Source of the DNA: Brevibacterium spongiae
GTDB taxonomy: Bacteria; Actinomycetota; Actinomycetes; Actinomycetales; Brevibacteriaceae
Assembly (NCBI RefSeq): GCF_026168515.1
Contig: NZ_CP093443.1
Coordinates: 3,348,001 to 3,412,000, forward strand
Direction of reading: 5' to 3'
DNA length: 64,000 nt
The notes under the pieces were generated by a model that saw only the letters and a list, made by a program, of their open reading frames with translations, made no database searches and had not been told where the DNA came from. The position numbers and the translations under genes are program-made. Positions 1 to 8,067 of the stretch are shown piece by piece (positions within the stretch are counted from its first letter, which is position 1; each line of letters starts with the position of its first letter).

Positions 1-87
1 TTCACTGGCGAGCAGCGACCTTAGGTTCATTGCCGAGCAGCCGAGACACTTGATGCTTCCTCGAGCCCCACGCTCTGCCGCTGCGGG

Positions 88-153
88 CGCCTCGCGTTGC
101 CTCCACGAACGCCTCGCACTGCCTCCACGAACGCCTAGCACTGCCTCCACGAG
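88..153. repeat. Three tandem 22-bp repeats
   Basis: Three consecutive 22-bp units (88-109, 110-131, 132-153) share the core GCCTCCACGA and differ at one to three positions; a decayed fourth start follows. They lie in the gene-free stretch 1-283. Apart from a 9-bp DnaA-box match (TGTGGATAA, 197-205) and the promoter near 254, I see nothing else in that stretch. Confidence 0.85.
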
Positions 154-253
154 CACCTCGGAGTGGGGAATCAATGCCCACTCAGACGTGTTGATATGTG
201 GATAACCCTGTGCACAGTCCGGACCTGTGCGCATTCGGGTGCGCGACGTGCAC

Positions 254-259
254 TATAAT
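254..259 (+). promoter_or_regulatory. -10 box before the FmdB-type gene
   Basis: A perfect TATAAT hexamer lies 24 bp before the chosen start. No convincing -35 is visible at 17 bp. A purine-rich ribosome site (AGAAAGG) follows at 271-277, so this transcript has a short leader. Confidence 0.6.
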
Positions 260-283
260 CTTCTCGTCGAAGAAAGGTCTCGA

Positions 284-604
284 ATGCCCGTTTACTCCTA
301 TGCCTGCAAGAGCTGTGGTCACGCCTTTGATATTCATCAGGACTTCAGCGAAGACTCACTCACCGTCTGCCCGGAATGCCAGGGTCGCCTGAAGAAGGTA
401 TTCGGCACTGTGGGCATCAGCTTCAAGGGCTCCGGCTTCTACGCCACCGACTCCCGCTCCTCGACGTCGAGCACGGTCAGCTCCTCGAGCTCATCACCCT
501 CCGAATCGTCGAAGGACTCCTCGAAGTCGAGTTCGTCCTCGGACGCTTCGTCCAGTTCATCCTCGTCGAGCTCTTCGTCCGCGAGCACTCCAGCAGCAGG
601 CTGA
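284..604 (+). CDS. FmdB family zinc ribbon protein with poly-Ser tail
   Basis: The 106-residue product starts MPVYSYACKSCGH and carries two CxxC pairs (CKSC near residue 8, CPEC near 30), the zinc ribbon of the FmdB/CxxC regulatory family. The conserved GTVGISFKGSGFYATD stretch follows. The last ~45 residues are almost entirely Ser with some Asp, Lys and Thr, a tail common in actinobacterial members. The ATG at 284 is preferred over an upstream ATG at 227 because AGAAAGG precedes it and the family begins with MP-Y-Y-C. FmdB was first linked to amidase gene regulation; the role here is unknown. Confidence 0.9.
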   Translation: MPVYSYACKSCGHAFDIHQDFSEDSLTVCPECQGRLKKVFGTVGISFKGSGFYATDSRSSTSSTVSSSSSSPSESSKDSSKSSSSSDASSSSSSSSSSSASTPAAG

Positions 605-757
605 TACACGGGCGCCTCGCGCCGGCTCTTCGCACTTAAGGCACCTGCCGTCGCTAAGGCACCCGCCGTCGCTCAGTCACCGTCGCTGCCCCTGGGCGCT
701 GGCTCCTGCTTAAGACCCCGTCGTACGGGGAGCCGAACGCCACTCAGACACCGCTCC

Positions 758-786
758 CCTGTGGATGACGAAAGTCCATCCACAGG
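758..786. repeat. 10-bp inverted repeat upstream of the SAF gene
   Basis: CCTGTGGATG and CATCCACAGG are perfect arms separated by 9 nt, ending 49 bp before the SAF-domain gene. It may be an operator or an RNA hairpin. The stretch before it (636-690) holds imperfect 20-bp direct repeats with the core GCCGTCGCT. Confidence 0.6.
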
Positions 787-835
787 ACAGGGATTCGCTC
801 TTGCTCACTCTCTCTGAGCGGTCGATGCTTCGGAC

Positions 836-1465
836 ATGAGCATTCTGCAGCGCATCCGCAGCGCGTCGACCAGCTGGGCTCGATCGGCTCGTCTCCGTCC
901 ACAGCGCGTCTTCGCCGCACTGTGTCTTGCCTGCGCGTGCGCCCTGATCGTGTGGATGTTCACTCCCGACGAAGCCGGCACCGCAGTCGTCGTGGCGCGA
1001 TCCGATCTGGCTCCCGGCGCGGAGCTGACCGCACAGGATCTCACTCTCACTGACTTCCCTCCCGACCTCGTCCCTGACAAGGCGTTCACCTCTGTCGATG
1101 AAGCCGAGGGGCGCCACACCTCAGCGGGATTGTCGAAGGGGTCGCCCCTGACTGAAACGATGGTCCTCGACCAGCAGGCACTGCCGAAAGGCGGCAAGGA
1201 CCTGCTCATGCCGATCCGTCTGGCCGATGATGCCTCGGCTGCCCTGCTTCAGCCCGGTCAGCAGATTCGGCTCTTCTCATCCCTGCCCGACGGCGGTTCC
1301 GAAGTCGTCGTTGAAAAGGTGACGATCGCCCGCCTCGTGGATAAGCCGGACGGAATTGCCGCTGAATCAGGGCAGCTTGTATCTGTCATCCTCACTGCGG
1401 AGGATGCCGGGCGTGTTGCCGAATTCGCCGGCCTGCCGATCAGCTTCGCCATCCTGCCTCGCTGA
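836..1465 (+). CDS. SAF domain-containing protein (CpaB/FlgA-like)
   Basis: This 209-residue protein has a basic N terminus, one membrane segment (about residues 25-42, ending IVWMF) and then a SAF domain starting AVVVARSDLAPGAELTAQDL (about 50-115). The rest resembles the periplasmic part of CpaB/RcpC, which assists Flp pilus assembly, or FlgA-like chaperones. No pilus genes (tad, cpaE, cpaF) are visible nearby, so it may act alone. No strong ribosome site precedes the ATG. The family call is solid; the function is inference. Confidence 0.8.
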   Translation: MSILQRIRSASTSWARSARLRPQRVFAALCLACACALIVWMFTPDEAGTAVVVARSDLAPGAELTAQDLTLTDFPPDLVPDKAFTSVDEAEGRHTSAGLSKGSPLTETMVLDQQALPKGGKDLLMPIRLADDASAALLQPGQQIRLFSSLPDGGSEVVVEKVTIARLVDKPDGIAAESGQLVSVILTAEDAGRVAEFAGLPISFAILPR

Positions 1466-1544
1466 CAACAGCTGACCCGGGAGAAGGCCTCGTACCTGTG
1501 GAATGGGTCGACAATCCGGTGAAGAAACTCGCGGTTCGATTCTG

Positions 1545-1572
1545 CTGACAATGTGTTACCGATGTGTACTAT
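1545..1572 (+). promoter_or_regulatory. Candidate mscL promoter
   Basis: CTGACA (1545-1550) and TACTAT (1567-1572) are spaced by 16 bp, about 64 bp before mscL. This is an ordinary sigma-70-type arrangement read by eye. Confidence 0.45.
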
Positions 1573-1635
1573 TGGAACGTAATTGAACAATTCTCAACCG
1601 CATTGCAGTGAACACACACCGAAAGGGTTTCTCTA

Positions 1636-2097
1636 ATGCTTAAAGGCTTCAGAGACTTCATTCTCCAGGGGAATGTCGTCGAACTCGCAACCGCGGTCAT
1701 CATCGGCGGTGCCTTCACCGCGATCGTCACTGCGTTCTCTGACAAGATCATCAACCCGCTCATCGCCGCCGTCGGCGGCGCCGAGGGCCCGGCGCTTTCG
1801 TTCCAGATCAAGCCGAACGTCCCGGAGACGACCATCGACCTGGGCGCGGTCATCACTGCGGCCATCAACTTCCTCATCGTCGCCGCCATCGTCTACTTCA
1901 TCATCATCGTGCCGATGAACAAGCTCAACGAGCTGCGTAAGCGCGGAGTGCCCGAGGAAGAGGTTCCTCCGACCACCGAGGATCTGCTCGGCGACATCCG
2001 CGAGATCCTGCGCAACCAGACCGCTGCTGCCACCGGACCTGCTGAGGGCCCGGCAACCGACGGACCGATCGATCCGAATCAGCCGCCGCGTCACTGA
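1636..2097 (+). CDS. mscL: Large-conductance mechanosensitive channel MscL
   Basis: The 153-residue protein begins MLKGFRDFILQGNVVELATA, the signature of MscL, whose first transmembrane helix forms the gate that opens under membrane tension to release solutes on osmotic downshock. The second helix is at about 75-98 (FLIVAAIVYFIIIVPMNKL). The cytoplasmic helix is followed by an Ala/Pro/Gly-rich tail, slightly longer than in E. coli (136 residues). AAAGGG lies 10 nt before the ATG. A hairpin terminator follows the gene. It appears monocistronic. Confidence 0.97.
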   Translation: MLKGFRDFILQGNVVELATAVIIGGAFTAIVTAFSDKIINPLIAAVGGAEGPALSFQIKPNVPETTIDLGAVITAAINFLIVAAIVYFIIIVPMNKLNELRKRGVPEEEVPPTTEDLLGDIREILRNQTAAATGPAEGPATDGPIDPNQPPRH

Positions 2098-2146
2098 TCA
2101 GCGATTGCGGCTGAGCGTCTGAGCAGGACTCAGCGCTGGCCGCAGA

Positions 2147-2187
2147 AGAAGGGCCCGTCCACCAGTTCTTGGTGGACGGGCCCTTCT
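2147..2187 (+). terminator. Terminator after mscL
   Basis: A 17-bp perfect stem (core GGGCCCGTCCACC) closes a 7-nt loop 50 bp after the mscL stop. There is no long U-tract, as is common in high-GC genomes. Confidence 0.8.
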
Positions 2188-2315
2188 CATTGCCTGCGCG
2201 ACGATTTCCCCGCGTGACGATTTCCCTGCGTGTCTCTTTCCTTTCCTGTCCTTCACGCTCAGGCGAAGACTGCTCAGGCGAAGTCTTCGACCACCGAAGT
2301 GACTCGAAACGCCGA

Positions 2316-2362
2316 AACGGCTCACGTTGTTCCGGAATACACACCGAAGAACGTGAGCCGTT
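2316..2362. repeat. Inverted repeat, diverged copy near 41.7 kb
   Basis: AACGGCTCACGTT and AACGTGAGCCGTT form perfect 13-bp arms around 21 nt. On the minus strand it could end the transcript of the acidic-protein operon. A sequence about 75% identical over ~55 bp occurs at 41707-41760. Confidence 0.65.
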
Positions 2363-2392
2363 CAGATCAAAGTGGGCGTTTCCGGCCGGGGC

Positions 2393-2480
2393 GGTCAGCG
2401 GTCAGCAGTCAGGAGCCAACGGCCAGGACCAGTGTGGCGGTCAGCGGTCAGGAGCCAACAGTCAGGACCAGTGTGGCGGT
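2393..2480. repeat. Two tandem ~40-bp repeats over a gene end
   Basis: Copy one (2393-2438) and copy two (2439-2477) share GGTCAGCGGTCAG and CAGGACCAGTGTGGC; copy one has a 7-bp insertion. The second copy contains the last codons and stop (2462-2464) of the minus-strand acidic protein, so the gene's end is duplicated downstream. Confidence 0.8.
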
Positions 2481-2791
2481 TTCTGTGCACGGTAATAGTC
2501 CTTGCTGAAGCCGCCTTCACCCGTGTCGGCCTCATTGCGCAGAGTCGCCCGGTAGCGTCGTTTCGCGGCTTCAACGCGGGCCGCGCGCTCGGCTTCCGCT
2601 TCCGCGTCCACCGGTTCCGCATCGACCGCCTCGTCGTCGGCGGGTGCTTTCGCATCGCCCGCTTCGTCGGCGGCCGCTTCCGCGTCAACCGGTTCGACGT
2701 CGTCGGCAGATCGCTCCGCACCCGACCCCGACGTGCCATCCCCACCTGCCGCATCTTCGGCAGGCACAACCTCGTCGGGCTGCTCAGGCAT
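2462..2791 (-). CDS. Small acidic hypothetical protein
   Basis: A 109-residue, Ala/Asp/Glu-rich, probably disordered protein ends in a more ordered basic and aromatic segment (KRRYRATLRNEAD then FSKDYYRAQKPPHW). Similar '-PPHW' tails occur in small actinobacterial hypothetical proteins. Its ATG overlaps the end of the DUF4011 gene by 8 bp, so the two are probably translationally coupled and may act together. The stop codon lies inside a tandem repeat. No function can be assigned. Confidence 0.7.
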   Translation of the reverse strand: MPEQPDEVVPAEDAAGGDGTSGSGAERSADDVEPVDAEAAADEAGDAKAPADDEAVDAEPVDAEAEAERAARVEAAKRRYRATLRNEADTGEGGFSKDYYRAQKPPHWS

Positions 2792-5700
2792 CGTTGTTCT
2801 TCGACTCCGGTTTGGCACCAGTGCCGTCTGCCTGTGCGCCGGTGCTGTCAGCCTGTGCATCGCTGCTGTCAGCTCCGGACTCAGCAGCGTCAGCCTTCGC
2901 ACCGTCGGTCTTTGCAGCGTCAGCCTTTGCACCGCCGGTCGTTTGGCCGCCGGTCGCTTCGCCCACGACCGCATCGGCGCCGTCAGACGTGGCATCGCCT
3001 GTGTCGCTCGCATCGGAGTTCTCATCCGACTCGGCCACCTGTTCGTTGCTTGCGGTCCGGACGAGTCCGGCGGACCGGAGCTCATCGGCACGGATCTTGC
3101 CGGTGTCGAAGGTCGGCAGGATGTCGTCCTCGACGGGACCGGTCGAACGCGAACTCGGAATGAACACCTCAGAACCGGTGACCTTCTTCGCCTGTGCGTG
3201 GCGTTCACGGTACCGGTCGACCGCAGCCTGCAGCTGGGAGTCTCCACGGGAGGAGTTCCCCTTCTGCGCGAGCGCGGTGCGCAGCAGGTCCTTGATTTCG
3301 CCGTCCCCGCGAACGACCGCATCGGATTGGATCCAGTCGATCATCTGGTCGAGACCCTCGGCGGAGTACTTGTGCATCGGCAGTCCCGGTACGAGCTTCG
3401 GACGGCTGCCGGTGCGCCCCACGACCACCGACGCGGCCCGGGCAGCGTTGAGCACGGCCTGTGGACTCATCGTCTCCACGGTCGCACGCCAGGCCTCGAA
3501 GATCTTCTCGGTCTCGGTCTGGGGGTCGACGAACGCATCGGTCGACCACACCCGCATGAACTTCCAGCCGCGCCGGCTCAGCTGCTCGGGCAGCACGCGG
3601 TCGCGCTGGCGCAGGCTGCGCATCGACGCATACTCGGGACCGTCGCCGGCGACGGCGATGATCATTCCGTGCTCGTCCTCTGCGGAGTTCGCCACGGCCA
3701 GATCGATGCCGTTGTAGTGTTCGTGGGCGACGACGCCGAGCTGAAGCAGGCGGTCGGCGATGTCGTTGAACAGCGGATCGTAGATCTCACCGTGCGGTCC
3801 AGGCTGGCTGACGCCGCCGGCGGCGATCTCATCAAGCAGCTGCGGCAGAATGACCGCTCCCCCGTTGAGCTTGCTGCGATCGAAATCGTCGGCCTCGATG
3901 CTCGAGACCACGGTCAGCCGTTTGCGCGCACGCGTCATCGTGGCCGCCAGGATCCGCCGACCGTCAGGACCTGAAAGCGCTCCGAAGTCGTGGATGACCC
4001 GTCCGTGCACAGTGCGCCCGTACCCGAGGGTGAAGATCACGGCGTCCCGGGACATTCCCTGAACCCGTTCGGCATCGGTGACGACGAAGGGCTCCTTCGA
4101 CGAGTCGCTGAAGAACGCCGCCACATACGGCAGGTCCTTCATCGCCCGTGAGATCGCCGTGGCCACCCGCTGCGCGTGATGCTGGGTGAGCGCGATGACG
4201 GCCAGCGATTCGCGGGAGCGGTTCCGCGCGTGTTTGAGCACGAGTTCGACAACCCGTTTGACCTCGGCATCGGGGCTTTCGACCCGACCGGTGCCGATGT
4301 CCGTGGGACCGCGTCCGTCCGCCACATAGGAGAATTCGAGGCCGCTGCCCTCCCCCGTGTGCGCGGTCGGCAGCGTCGAGATAGTCGAATCGTAGAAATG
4401 CCGATTCGCCAGGTCGATGAGCCCGACCGGGGACAGCCGGTAGGAGTTCGACAGCCGCATCCGCGGCAGAAACTCGCCGAGGCGGTCCTGCACTGACCGC
4501 GGATGATTCCCGTCATCCATCCCGAAGCGATCGACCGCGATCGAGAACGGGCGCGGGCCGAGCAGTCGGGAGTCACCGAGAGAGATGACCTGGCGGGCGC
4601 GAGTGATGCCGGGGACGACGTCGGCGACTGAGAGTCGTCCGGCGTCGGCGATGACCACGGCGTCGAAGAGCGGCAGCGCGGAGAACAGTTCGGGCACCGT
4701 ATACGGACTACCCATCCATACCGGGGCCAGGGTCGTGAGCAGTTCGGGAGCCTGGGTGGATATCCGGTTCACCGAGGTGTGCTTCGACAGCAGCTCCTGC
4801 TTGATGACTCCTGCGGCGATCGGGTCGGATTCGATGCTGCGCTTCCACGCCTGGGCGTGATTGAAGCGCAGACGGGAGGCACCGGCGGCGACGAAGGCGC
4901 GGTCGTTCTCCCGGAAGCTTTCGGCGACCTGGTGGAGGGCCGCTCCGTCGTGGCGGCCGATCGCCGGATCTTCGCCGGCCATGGTCTGCAGCACCGATGC
5001 CCAGTAGGCGAGGTCGAATTCTGCACCGACGAGGGCGTCGTCGACCTTGCGACGACGCAGATCGGACATGAGATCGCCGAGTCCCTCACCGTCGAGTTCA
5101 CGCTGCAGGCGGGAACGTTCAGGCAGGTCGGCGAGGTTCTCCGAGTCTCGGCCCATCGCCTCGGTGCGGGCCTGGAGCTCCTCGATGAGCATCGATCCGA
5201 GGTCGCCGCCGTCGGGGGTGGTCTCGAGGATCGGCGAGAGCTTGGCCATATCGGCCTCGACGCTCTGCAGGATCTCATCGGCTTCGAGAACGCCGCGCGG
5301 GATCTGCGGTCGTCCGTCGTGGCCGGCGAGGTCGGTGAGGATCACGCGTTGGGCGCGGACATCGATGAGGGCCGAATGGAGGTCGGCCACCTCGGCGCCG
5401 GGACGGAGGAATTCGGCAGCGGACTTCTTCAGTCGCCGGCGCTGCATCATGCCCATCTCCACGCCGACCTCGGTGCGGTATTCGGGTGTGCCGGTGGCGG
5501 CGATGAGGTCGTCGAGGCGGTGGTCGTAGATGTCGGGTGCGAAGCTGTCGAGCGTCTTGCGCACGCGCAGGAGCACCCGGATGGCCCGAGCCCAGTCATC
5601 GACATTGCGGCGCGGGTTGAGCTTCGCCTTCTGCAGGACGGGTTCGGTCGCCTCCACGAGGTCAGGGATCGTCCGGCCGATGCGTTCGGCGACGGTGCGT

Positions 5701-7787
5701 GCGGCTTCCGCCTCGTCGACGGATTTGAGGTCGGCACCGAACCAGACGGTGTCTTCGACGTCGAGGGTGAATGCGCCGAGGGAGGCGAGTTCGCCGAGTT
5801 TGGCACGCAGCACGCTGCGGCGGTCGTCGCTGGCGCCGAGGATGTCCTCGTCGAAGCGCACCGGAGTCTGCGGGGAGTCATCGCCCGAGGTCAGCTCCGC
5901 GAGATGCTGCATCGTTTCGTAGACGGAGACGTCCCAGGGGGCACGGCGGCGGTGGAGGGAGGAGACATGCTCGGCCAGCGTCGCCCGCTGTTCGTTGAGG
6001 TCGCCCAGCAGCTTTGACAGGTCCGGGCGTTCGGACTTCTCGGCCGAGGCGATGAGACCGATGAGCTGCTTGCGGATGTTCTCCTGGCCTTCGCGGGTGT
6101 CGACGGCGAAGTCGGACAGACCCACCTCGCCGAGGCGGGAGGAGAAATCGTCGAGAGCATCGGAGGTCTGAGCGAGGAACAGCACGCTCTTGCCGGTGTG
6201 AGCCAGCGTCGTGGCGACCGCGACTGCGACCTGAGTGGCGCCGGTTCCGGGTGGGGTGTCGACGACGACCGAGTGGCCCGAGACTGCTGCGTCGACAACG
6301 GCCTGCTGGTCACCGTCGACGTCGATGACGAGAAACTCTTCCTGCGGTTTCCGATCAGGAAGCGGGGTGATGGGTTCCTGGAGTGCGGCGGGGACGACGT
6401 CCTCACCGTCGGCGTCAGCAGCGGACGCGGCATCAGTCTCAACGTCTCGGGCAGCGTCGTCTGCGGTCTTGTCTGCGGTGTCGAACGTGGGTGCTGTGTC
6501 GGCCTTGTCCGCAGTGTCGGCCTTGTCCGTAACAGCGGCGTTAGGCGCTGCGGTGGTCTCGGCCGAGGTCTCACGTTTGTCGGTCTTCGCCTCGGTCGTG
6601 GTTGGGGACTTCTCACGTTCGGCCGACGTGCCGTCTGCTGAATCGGCGGTGCCGTCCGACTTCGCAGGATCGAGCGGTTCGTCGGTGATCGGCACGGTCG
6701 GCTGACCGTAGTCCTCGTCATCGTCGGCATCCGTGGTCGCGGTCGACGTCGTCGCGTCGGCAGACTCGCCGCCAGCGGTCGCCGACTCAGCTGCGGGCCC
6801 CGGGGTCGCCTCGGCGCTATCACCCTTGGTCCCGTCCGCGGACGTCGCGTCCTTGCCTTCGGCCTCGGCGGCAGTGCTGGTCTCGGCTGCACCCTCGGCC
6901 GCGTCAGTCGGCTCTGATGCACCCTTGTCATCGGCCCCAGCGACGACTCCGGCGACCCGCTTCTCCTCGGCCCGCTTCTGCTCGACCTCGGTCTTCTCGG
7001 CTGCGGCGATCCTCTCGTCGGGAACCACTCCCGGCTGCGGCACGTAGGAGGGGCCGCCGAGTGAAGCGCGCACGTCTTCGTCGCCGGCCAGTGCCCGCAG
7101 CACGGGGTGCTGCGTCGGCAGATAGTCGGTCGAGAAGGGATTCGCGATATTCGCGAACGTCGAGATGATCAGACGGTGGTTGATCCGCAGACCGGGCACA
7201 CTCTGCCCAAGGTCACGCAGGCGATCAAGAGCTGGGCCCGGATCGAAGCCGTGCGGACCGCCGGTCGCGTCGACCCACTCCTCGACGGGCACGTCGAGGT
7301 CGTATTCCGCGCGGAGGTGCTGGACGAGTGCCGGGTTGATCGTGATCTCGTTGTCGAGCACGATCTCGTAGTCTTCGACTCGGGAACCGCGGGGAACGAG
7401 CGTGATGTGGCGCATGACCACAGGCGCGTTGAACTTGAACTTCGCGTCCTTCTCCGTCCAGGAGGCGAAGCCGATGGCCAGGTGAGCGGTGCGGATGCCG
7501 CGTTCGTTGTCGAGTTGTTCGGCCTTCGAACGGATGGACTTCGCGCGGCGGCGCGCATCGGCGAGGATGTCGTGGTCGCGGATCAGACTCGACAGGCGTG
7601 TGGCACGTCCGGCCAGCAGCTGCGCCAGTCCCGACGGGTGAGCTCCGGAGAGGTCGATGCTGCCATCACGGGAGTCCCGGAAATGGAGCATGGTGTCGCG
7701 ACCGCCGAGATGGGCGGCCTGTTTCTTCCACTCGGCAAAGACTTCTCCGAGTTCTGGGAACTGTTCGTCTGCAACGGAATCCGACAC
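2784..7787 (-). CDS. DUF4011/SF1 helicase-like protein with degenerate ATPase motifs
   Basis: A 1667-residue protein. Residues ~1-250 match the DUF4011 N-terminal domain; ~255-455 are Ala/Thr/Asp/Glu-rich low complexity. A RecA-like SF1 core runs from ~480 to ~1300, then a Vsr/DUF559-like endonuclease fold (~1330-1430; RGWKFMRVWSTDAF), then another Ala/Asp-rich tail. The Walker A equivalent reads PPGTGATQ, with Ala517 where Lys is expected. The motif II equivalent reads ADAGRL (Asp1048), without the Glu of DEAS. The motif near 1241 reads VQGMSRD rather than VQGDERD, while TRARKRL is intact. It may be a pseudo-ATPase. GTG start; TAGGGT at 7794-7799 is 6 nt upstream, so leaderless. Confidence 0.85.
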   Translation of the reverse strand: MSDSVADEQFPELGEVFAEWKKQAAHLGGRDTMLHFRDSRDGSIDLSGAHPSGLAQLLAGRATRLSSLIRDHDILADARRRAKSIRSKAEQLDNERGIRTAHLAIGFASWTEKDAKFKFNAPVVMRHITLVPRGSRVEDYEIVLDNEITINPALVQHLRAEYDLDVPVEEWVDATGGPHGFDPGPALDRLRDLGQSVPGLRINHRLIISTFANIANPFSTDYLPTQHPVLRALAGDEDVRASLGGPSYVPQPGVVPDERIAAAEKTEVEQKRAEEKRVAGVVAGADDKGASEPTDAAEGAAETSTAAEAEGKDATSADGTKGDSAEATPGPAAESATAGGESADATTSTATTDADDDEDYGQPTVPITDEPLDPAKSDGTADSADGTSAEREKSPTTTEAKTDKRETSAETTAAPNAAVTDKADTADKADTAPTFDTADKTADDAARDVETDAASAADADGEDVVPAALQEPITPLPDRKPQEEFLVIDVDGDQQAVVDAAVSGHSVVVDTPPGTGATQVAVAVATTLAHTGKSVLFLAQTSDALDDFSSRLGEVGLSDFAVDTREGQENIRKQLIGLIASAEKSERPDLSKLLGDLNEQRATLAEHVSSLHRRRAPWDVSVYETMQHLAELTSGDDSPQTPVRFDEDILGASDDRRSVLRAKLGELASLGAFTLDVEDTVWFGADLKSVDEAEAARTVAERIGRTIPDLVEATEPVLQKAKLNPRRNVDDWARAIRVLLRVRKTLDSFAPDIYDHRLDDLIAATGTPEYRTEVGVEMGMMQRRRLKKSAAEFLRPGAEVADLHSALIDVRAQRVILTDLAGHDGRPQIPRGVLEADEILQSVEADMAKLSPILETTPDGGDLGSMLIEELQARTEAMGRDSENLADLPERSRLQRELDGEGLGDLMSDLRRRKVDDALVGAEFDLAYWASVLQTMAGEDPAIGRHDGAALHQVAESFRENDRAFVAAGASRLRFNHAQAWKRSIESDPIAAGVIKQELLSKHTSVNRISTQAPELLTTLAPVWMGSPYTVPELFSALPLFDAVVIADAGRLSVADVVPGITRARQVISLGDSRLLGPRPFSIAVDRFGMDDGNHPRSVQDRLGEFLPRMRLSNSYRLSPVGLIDLANRHFYDSTISTLPTAHTGEGSGLEFSYVADGRGPTDIGTGRVESPDAEVKRVVELVLKHARNRSRESLAVIALTQHHAQRVATAISRAMKDLPYVAAFFSDSSKEPFVVTDAERVQGMSRDAVIFTLGYGRTVHGRVIHDFGALSGPDGRRILAATMTRARKRLTVVSSIEADDFDRSKLNGGAVILPQLLDEIAAGGVSQPGPHGEIYDPLFNDIADRLLQLGVVAHEHYNGIDLAVANSAEDEHGMIIAVAGDGPEYASMRSLRQRDRVLPEQLSRRGWKFMRVWSTDAFVDPQTETEKIFEAWRATVETMSPQAVLNAARAASVVVGRTGSRPKLVPGLPMHKYSAEGLDQMIDWIQSDAVVRGDGEIKDLLRTALAQKGNSSRGDSQLQAAVDRYRERHAQAKKVTGSEVFIPSSRSTGPVEDDILPTFDTGKIRADELRSAGLVRTASNEQVAESDENSDASDTGDATSDGADAVVGEATGGQTTGGAKADAAKTDGAKADAAESGADSSDAQADSTGAQADGTGAKPESKNNDA

Positions 7788-7859
7788 AATTCGACCCTAA
7801 CGAGAAACTGCCCATAATAGGTGCTGGCACACCGTGGAACACCGAGGTTTCTTCTACGC

Positions 7860-7865
7860 TACACT
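7860..7865 (+). promoter_or_regulatory. -10 box for tRNA-Arg
   Basis: TACACT lies 29 bp before the mature tRNA 5' end, a plausible -10 for the tRNA transcript. The -35 is not clear. Confidence 0.4.
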
Positions 7866-7894
7866 GGGTGATCGTGGTTGGACGCGACCACACA

Positions 7895-7967
7895 GCCCCC
7901 GTAGCTCAGGGGATAGAGCACCGCTCTCCTAAAGCGGGTGTCGGCAGTTCGAATCTGCCCGGGGGCG
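7895..7967 (+). tRNA. tRNA-Arg (CCU)
   Basis: A 73-nt cloverleaf with acceptor GCCCCCG/CGGGGGC, D-arm GCTC..GAGC, anticodon stem CCGCT/AGCGG around CTCCTAA (anticodon CCT, reading AGG) and T-arm GGCAG-TTCGAAT-CTGCC. CCA is not encoded. It stands alone. Confidence 0.95.
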
Positions 7968-8000
7968 CACACAGACTTCATATCCAGCCATCACCAGCAC

Positions 8001-8033
8001 CGAGGCGGCCGATCATTGCGATCGGCCGCCTCG
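8001..8033. terminator. Bidirectional terminator, tRNA-Arg / usp
   Basis: Perfect 14-bp arms (core GGCGGCCGATC) around ATTGC lie between the plus-strand tRNA and the minus-strand stress protein, so the hairpin can serve both. Confidence 0.8.
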
Positions 8034-8067
8034 ATGTTTATCCGCTGGGTCGTGCTTATCTGCTCGG

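Noticed and set aside
197..205. DnaA box suggesting a replication origin
   Set aside because: A single 9-mer match with no dnaA or dnaN gene and no cluster of boxes is expected by chance or as a lone site.
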